The notes beneath the pieces are model-generated. The model was not told where the DNA came from. It saw nothing but the letters and a program-made list of their open reading frames with translations, and did not search any database. Shown here piece by piece: positions 61,463-64,000 of a stretch of 64,000 nucleotides of DNA. Origin of the DNA: Pseudomonadales bacterium (GTDB lineage: Bacteria; Pseudomonadota; Gammaproteobacteria; Pseudomonadales; Azotimanducaceae); the NCBI GenBank assembly GCA_024234635.1, contig JACKNX010000005.1, positions 124,001 through 188,000 on the forward strand, written 5' to 3'. Within the stretch, counting starts at the first letter, position 1. Each line of letters opens with the position of its first letter. The position numbers were made by a program, and so were the translations under genes.

Positions 61463-61784
61463 TAGTGAACACCCTGATCTAACCAGTCAGGAGTGTCGAG
61501 ATGCCAAGACCAGGCCCGGCGCTACTCGTCACGCCTTTTTTATGCTGGCGCAAAAGCCGTGCCGAGTACGCGCAGCCGGTGAACGGCGCATTCGGCTTGG
61601 GAGGTTTGATGCCCAACCATGCGTTTGCTCTCCCTTTCAGACAGGTAGCGAACTAAATCCCAACTTTTTGCACCCAACGACCACGCTCGTTATCCTGCCC
61701 CGACAGTTCCACTAGGAACGGGCTTTGCTCCAAACAGAGCGGGGTCTGTTGTTCACCCACCCTCACATTCCCGGAGCGAAGACC

Positions 61785-62249
61785 ATGAAAATCGCCAACA
61801 CACACGTCGTTTCCTTTCACTACAAACTGACAGACGACGAAGGCACCACACTCGACTCCTCCGAGGGCCGTGACCCGCTCACCTACCTGCACGGTACGGG
61901 GAGCATCATCCCCGGTCTGGAGGCCGAACTCGAGGGTCGTGAAGCGGGTGACCGCTTCACCGCACGCATCGAGCCGAAGGATGCCTACGGCGAACCGGAC
62001 CCGAATCTCGTGCAGGAGGTTCCACTGAGCATGCTGTCGGCCATCGAGAACCTGGCAGTCGGCATGCAACTGCAGTCGCAGAGCCAGAGCGGACACGTGC
62101 AGGTACTCACGGTCGCCGAACTCCGGGATGAATCCGCCATCCTCGATGCCAACCACGCGCTTGCGGGCGTAGCGCTGACGTTCGACGTCGCCGTTGAAGG
62201 CGTACGCGAGGCGACGGAAGAGGAAATTGCGCACGGCCACGCGCACTGA
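61785..62249 (+). CDS. slyD: FKBP-type peptidyl-prolyl isomerase (SlyD-like)
   Basis: 154 residues from the ATG at 61785, with GGAG about 9 bases upstream; the frame reaches back to 61725 but without similarity. VVSFHYKLTDDEGTTLDSSE and YLHGTGSIIPGLEAELEGRE are the FKBP strands, and LALGVALTFDVAVEGVREA-type residues close the fold. The short His-rich tail (EEIAHGHAH) is a reduced metal-binding end. The cytoplasmic isomerase/chaperone is a core gene, marking the right edge of the cassette region. Confidence 0.92.
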   Translation: MKIANTHVVSFHYKLTDDEGTTLDSSEGRDPLTYLHGTGSIIPGLEAELEGREAGDRFTARIEPKDAYGEPDPNLVQEVPLSMLSAIENLAVGMQLQSQSQSGHVQVLTVAELRDESAILDANHALAGVALTFDVAVEGVREATEEEIAHGHAH

Positions 62250-62311
62250 GGCGATTCGCGGCTGGTTGCATCAGCGTAGCGACTGGCGCAGGGCGTCCCT
62301 GTTCAGTCGTC

Positions 62312-63508
62312 TCACCTGCAGGGCGTTGTCGACGCAGCGCCCGTGTGACCGCGCAGGGTCCGCCGCGCCATCCACGCGTGATCGGTGAAAAAGCCGTCAA
62401 CCCCGCTCTGCGTCACGGCCTTTGCCAGTTCGCCAAAGTCCCGAAACGCACCCAGGAATACGGATTCCGCCCGCAACGTGTAGGGGTGCAACTTGAGACC
62501 GCCTGTGTGCAGCGATGCCACCAGGGCAGGTTCATTGAGCAGGAGCGCATACGGCGGACCAACCCCATCGGCGTGGCTGGCGGCCAGTGCTCCGGGCGCA
62601 TCGAGCAGTTCCCCATAGGTCATCGCGTGCGGCAACACACCGAACCGGCTGAACAGCGACGCCACCTGCGCCAGCGAGCCGTCTGCCTTGCGCGCCTTCA
62701 GGTCGTACGGCTTGTCGTTTCTGCCGCCCGTCAACTGCACCAGCGGCCAGCGTGGCGTTTCACCCCGCTCGGCCAGCGCGCGCAACCGCAGCAGGGGTTC
62801 CACCTCGAAGGATTGAACGAAGACGTCCTCCGGCTTCACCTTCTGCCGCAACAGTGAATCAACAAGCAACTGCACGGGATCGACCCGGAATGGCTTGCCA
62901 TCTGCCAGTACCGCCTCCCGCGCAAACCAGGTGTAGTGCTTGATTTCGGGGTACACGCCCACGCCTTTGCGTTTGGCCAGCTTGAGAACATCCGTGAAGG
63001 TCGGAATCGCGAACTGATCGTCGTAGCGTACGTTGTGCGGCCGTATCGTCGGCATGCGCTCCCGCGCCCGCAGCGTGCGGATCTCCTTCAGCGTGAAGTC
63101 TTCGCTGAACCAGCCGCCAATCGGGCGTCCATCGATGGTTTTCACTACAAGTCGATCCGCGAACTCCGGATGGTCCGCGACATTGGTGGTGGCCTCCACC
63201 ACATCCGGTTGGCCGTCCTTGTGCACGATGGCGCCTGCCTCGTCCAGGCGCACCACGGCCAGCGCATTCTCGTGGCGGCTGATGAGCACGCCGTCGCGGG
63301 TGGGCACCAGGTCCGGTTCGATGAAGTCCGCGCCGTCACGAATGGCGAGTTCATAGGCAGCCAGGGTGTGCTCGGGCCGGTCGCCGCTGGCACCGCGGTG
63401 GGCGATGACGAGGGGGCAACCGGCGCTCGCGGTCGCTGCCATTGGCGTGAGCGCCAGCAGCACGGCAAGATACGCCATACCCGCACCGCGCAACCGATGC
63501 CAACTCAT
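62312..63508 (-). CDS. Periplasmic glycerophosphodiester phosphodiesterase (GlpQ-like)
   Basis: 398 residues. Signal peptide AYLAVLLALTPMAATASA, cleaved near Gly30. Active-site motif VIAHRGASGDRPEHTLAAY (His37, Arg38) and IEPDLVPTRDGVLISRHENA (Glu-x-Asp and a second His) are complete, as in metal-dependent GlpQ. It should release glycerol-3-phosphate from phospholipid headgroups. Divergent from the truncated desaturase gene. Confidence 0.93.
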   Translation of the reverse strand: MSWHRLRGAGMAYLAVLLALTPMAATASAGCPLVIAHRGASGDRPEHTLAAYELAIRDGADFIEPDLVPTRDGVLISRHENALAVVRLDEAGAIVHKDGQPDVVEATTNVADHPEFADRLVVKTIDGRPIGGWFSEDFTLKEIRTLRARERMPTIRPHNVRYDDQFAIPTFTDVLKLAKRKGVGVYPEIKHYTWFAREAVLADGKPFRVDPVQLLVDSLLRQKVKPEDVFVQSFEVEPLLRLRALAERGETPRWPLVQLTGGRNDKPYDLKARKADGSLAQVASLFSRFGVLPHAMTYGELLDAPGALAASHADGVGPPYALLLNEPALVASLHTGGLKLHPYTLRAESVFLGAFRDFGELAKAVTQSGVDGFFTDHAWMARRTLRGHTGAASTTPCR

Positions 63509-63520
63509 GCGTGTAATGCC

Positions 63521-63590
63521 ATGAACTTTGTTCCGTACGCCATACCATTCTTCATCCTGGCCATTGTGCTGGAGTTTATCTACGCGAAGG
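63521..63590 (+). pseudogene. Sterol desaturase/fatty acid hydroxylase, 5' fragment cut by IS21
   Basis: Only MNFVPYAIPFFILAIVLEFI plus YAK (23 codons) remain before the IS21 terminus at 63591. This hydrophobic start matches the first helix of sterol-desaturase-family membrane enzymes. After the IS edge the frame runs into IS sequence and stops at 63631. Assignment to the family is tentative because of the short length. Confidence 0.55.
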
Positions 63591-64000
63591 TGTCAACGCC
63601 GGTCGAAAATTCCCCACTTCTGCCGAAGTAAAATTCCCCACCTGTTGAGCGGGATTGTCAGTCCTGTTGAGGGACATGAACCTCCTTTTTCGGTCGCCCC
63701 GGACGACGCTTTTCAGCAGGGGCGTCGTCCGGCTTGGTGATCGGATTGGGTCGATGTCGAAGGGGTTCAGGGATCAACGCGGCGTGTTCCCTGAGTCGAT
63801 AGGAGTTGCCTTCGATCGGGATCACGATGGCGTGGTGCAGCAGGCGATCCAGGAGTGCGGTGGCGACGACGGTATCCCCGAAGATTTCCGCCCAGTCGCC
63901 GAAGCCGCGGTTACTGGTCAGGATCATGGCACACCGCTCATAACATCCGTTGACCAGCTGGAAGAACAGGTTACCGCCGCCAGAGCCGATCGGCAGGTAA
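63591..64000. mobile_element. IS21-family insertion sequence, partial (runs off the window)
   Basis: The terminus begins TGTCAACGCCGGTCGAAAAT (63591). Two copies of AAAATTCCCCAC lie near the end (about 63606 and 63630), as is usual for IS21 multiple terminal binding sites. The IstB ATPase C-terminus follows on the minus strand. The element continues past 64000, so the transposase and other end are not visible. Confidence 0.85.
63658..64000 (-). CDS. istB: IS21-family IstB ATPase, partial
   Basis: Only the C-terminal 114 codons are in the window; the start is outside. NLFFQLVNGCYERCAMILTS and NRGFGDWAEIFGDTVVATAL, DRLLHHAIVIPIEGNSYRLR are the conserved IstB C-terminus. The tail (EKRRPGRPKKEVHVPQQD) is basic. 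IstB is the transposition helper of the IS21 family; the IstA transposase would lie beyond the window. Confidence 0.93.
   Translation of the reverse strand, partial: YLPIGSGGGNLFFQLVNGCYERCAMILTSNRGFGDWAEIFGDTVVATALLDRLLHHAIVIPIEGNSYRLREHAALIPEPLRHRPNPITKPDDAPAEKRRPGRPKKEVHVPQQD

Noticed and set aside
61501..61650. Short frame MPRPGPALLVTPFLCWRKSR and onwards as a gene
   Set aside because: About 50 codons without recognised similarity, near a truncated attC; more likely leftover element sequence.

Overview
The window looks like chromosomal DNA from a high-GC, aerobic, probably free-living gammaproteobacterium. The evidence is a mosaic of short operons for lipid, steroid-like or terpenoid-like catabolism (acyl-CoA synthetase, paired acyl-CoA dehydrogenases, CaiB-type CoA transferase, P450, Baeyer-Villiger-type monooxygenase, Rieske oxygenase, TauD dioxygenase, MFS carriers), a PilZ-DUF1631-GGDEF-EAL protein of a type I associate with gammaproteobacteria, and an integron-cassette cluster. 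No rRNA, CRISPR array or replication origin was seen. The only tRNA found is tRNA-Arg(CCG) at 11.3 kb. Taxonomy and substrates are inferences.

Layout. 1-2.4 kb: molybdenum hydroxylase pair (large subunit cut by the window edge). 2.5-9.3 kb: alpha/beta hydrolase, then on the minus strand an MFS exporter, an SDR and a 1298-residue cyclic-di-GMP protein. 9.4-16.1 kb: spinster-type MFS, amidase-like protein, tRNA, acyl-CoA-dehydrogenase-like protein, and an amidase/flavin monooxygenase/nuclease operon. 16.4-20.9 kb: small conserved protein, acyl-CoA synthetase, a CoA transferase with permuted-looking order and an amidohydrolase, the last two translationally coupled. 20.9-24.3 kb: membrane protein, epoxide-hydrolase-like protein divergent from a TetR regulator over a paired palindromic operator, and a LuxR-pseudohydrolase fusion. 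24.4-31.1 kb: enoyl-CoA hydratase-like protein, two-subunit acyl-CoA dehydrogenase, MFS, TauD, NUDIX. 31.2-42.0 kb: large exported coiled-coil protein, P450, two thioesterases coupled to a b-type membrane protein and a tetraheme cytochrome, gamma-carbonic anhydrase, thioredoxin, PRPP-synthetase-like protein, RlmK-like methyltransferase, deazaflavin-type protein. 42.3-46.1 kb: two glycosyltransferases coupled to a VanZ-like protein. 46.1-46.24 kb: a small inverted-repeat element. 46.5-54.9 kb: wax-ester-synthase-like acyltransferase, lactonase, permease, P460-like cytochrome, methyltransferase, acyl-CoA dehydrogenase, Rieske oxygenase.

The most unusual stretch is 55.2-61.6 kb. Its genes look AT-richer than their neighbours and sit among attC recombination sites with no integrase in view (a CALIN-type cluster). 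One attC is intact (60808-60903). Another is split by two insertion sequences, an IS5-family element at its left core and an IS1182-family element exactly in its right core. A third lacks its right half. The cassettes carry a PD-(D/E)XK nuclease with a C-terminal EVE/PUA-like domain, a candidate modification-dependent defence nuclease, and two small membrane-anchored proteins of one family. A 353-bp internally deleted IS5-type relic and a 140-bp element at 46.1 kb with nearly the same terminal repeats suggest IS5-related non-autonomous elements. The window ends with an FKBP isomerase, a glycerophosphodiesterase and a sterol-desaturase-like gene cut after 23 codons by an IS21-family element.
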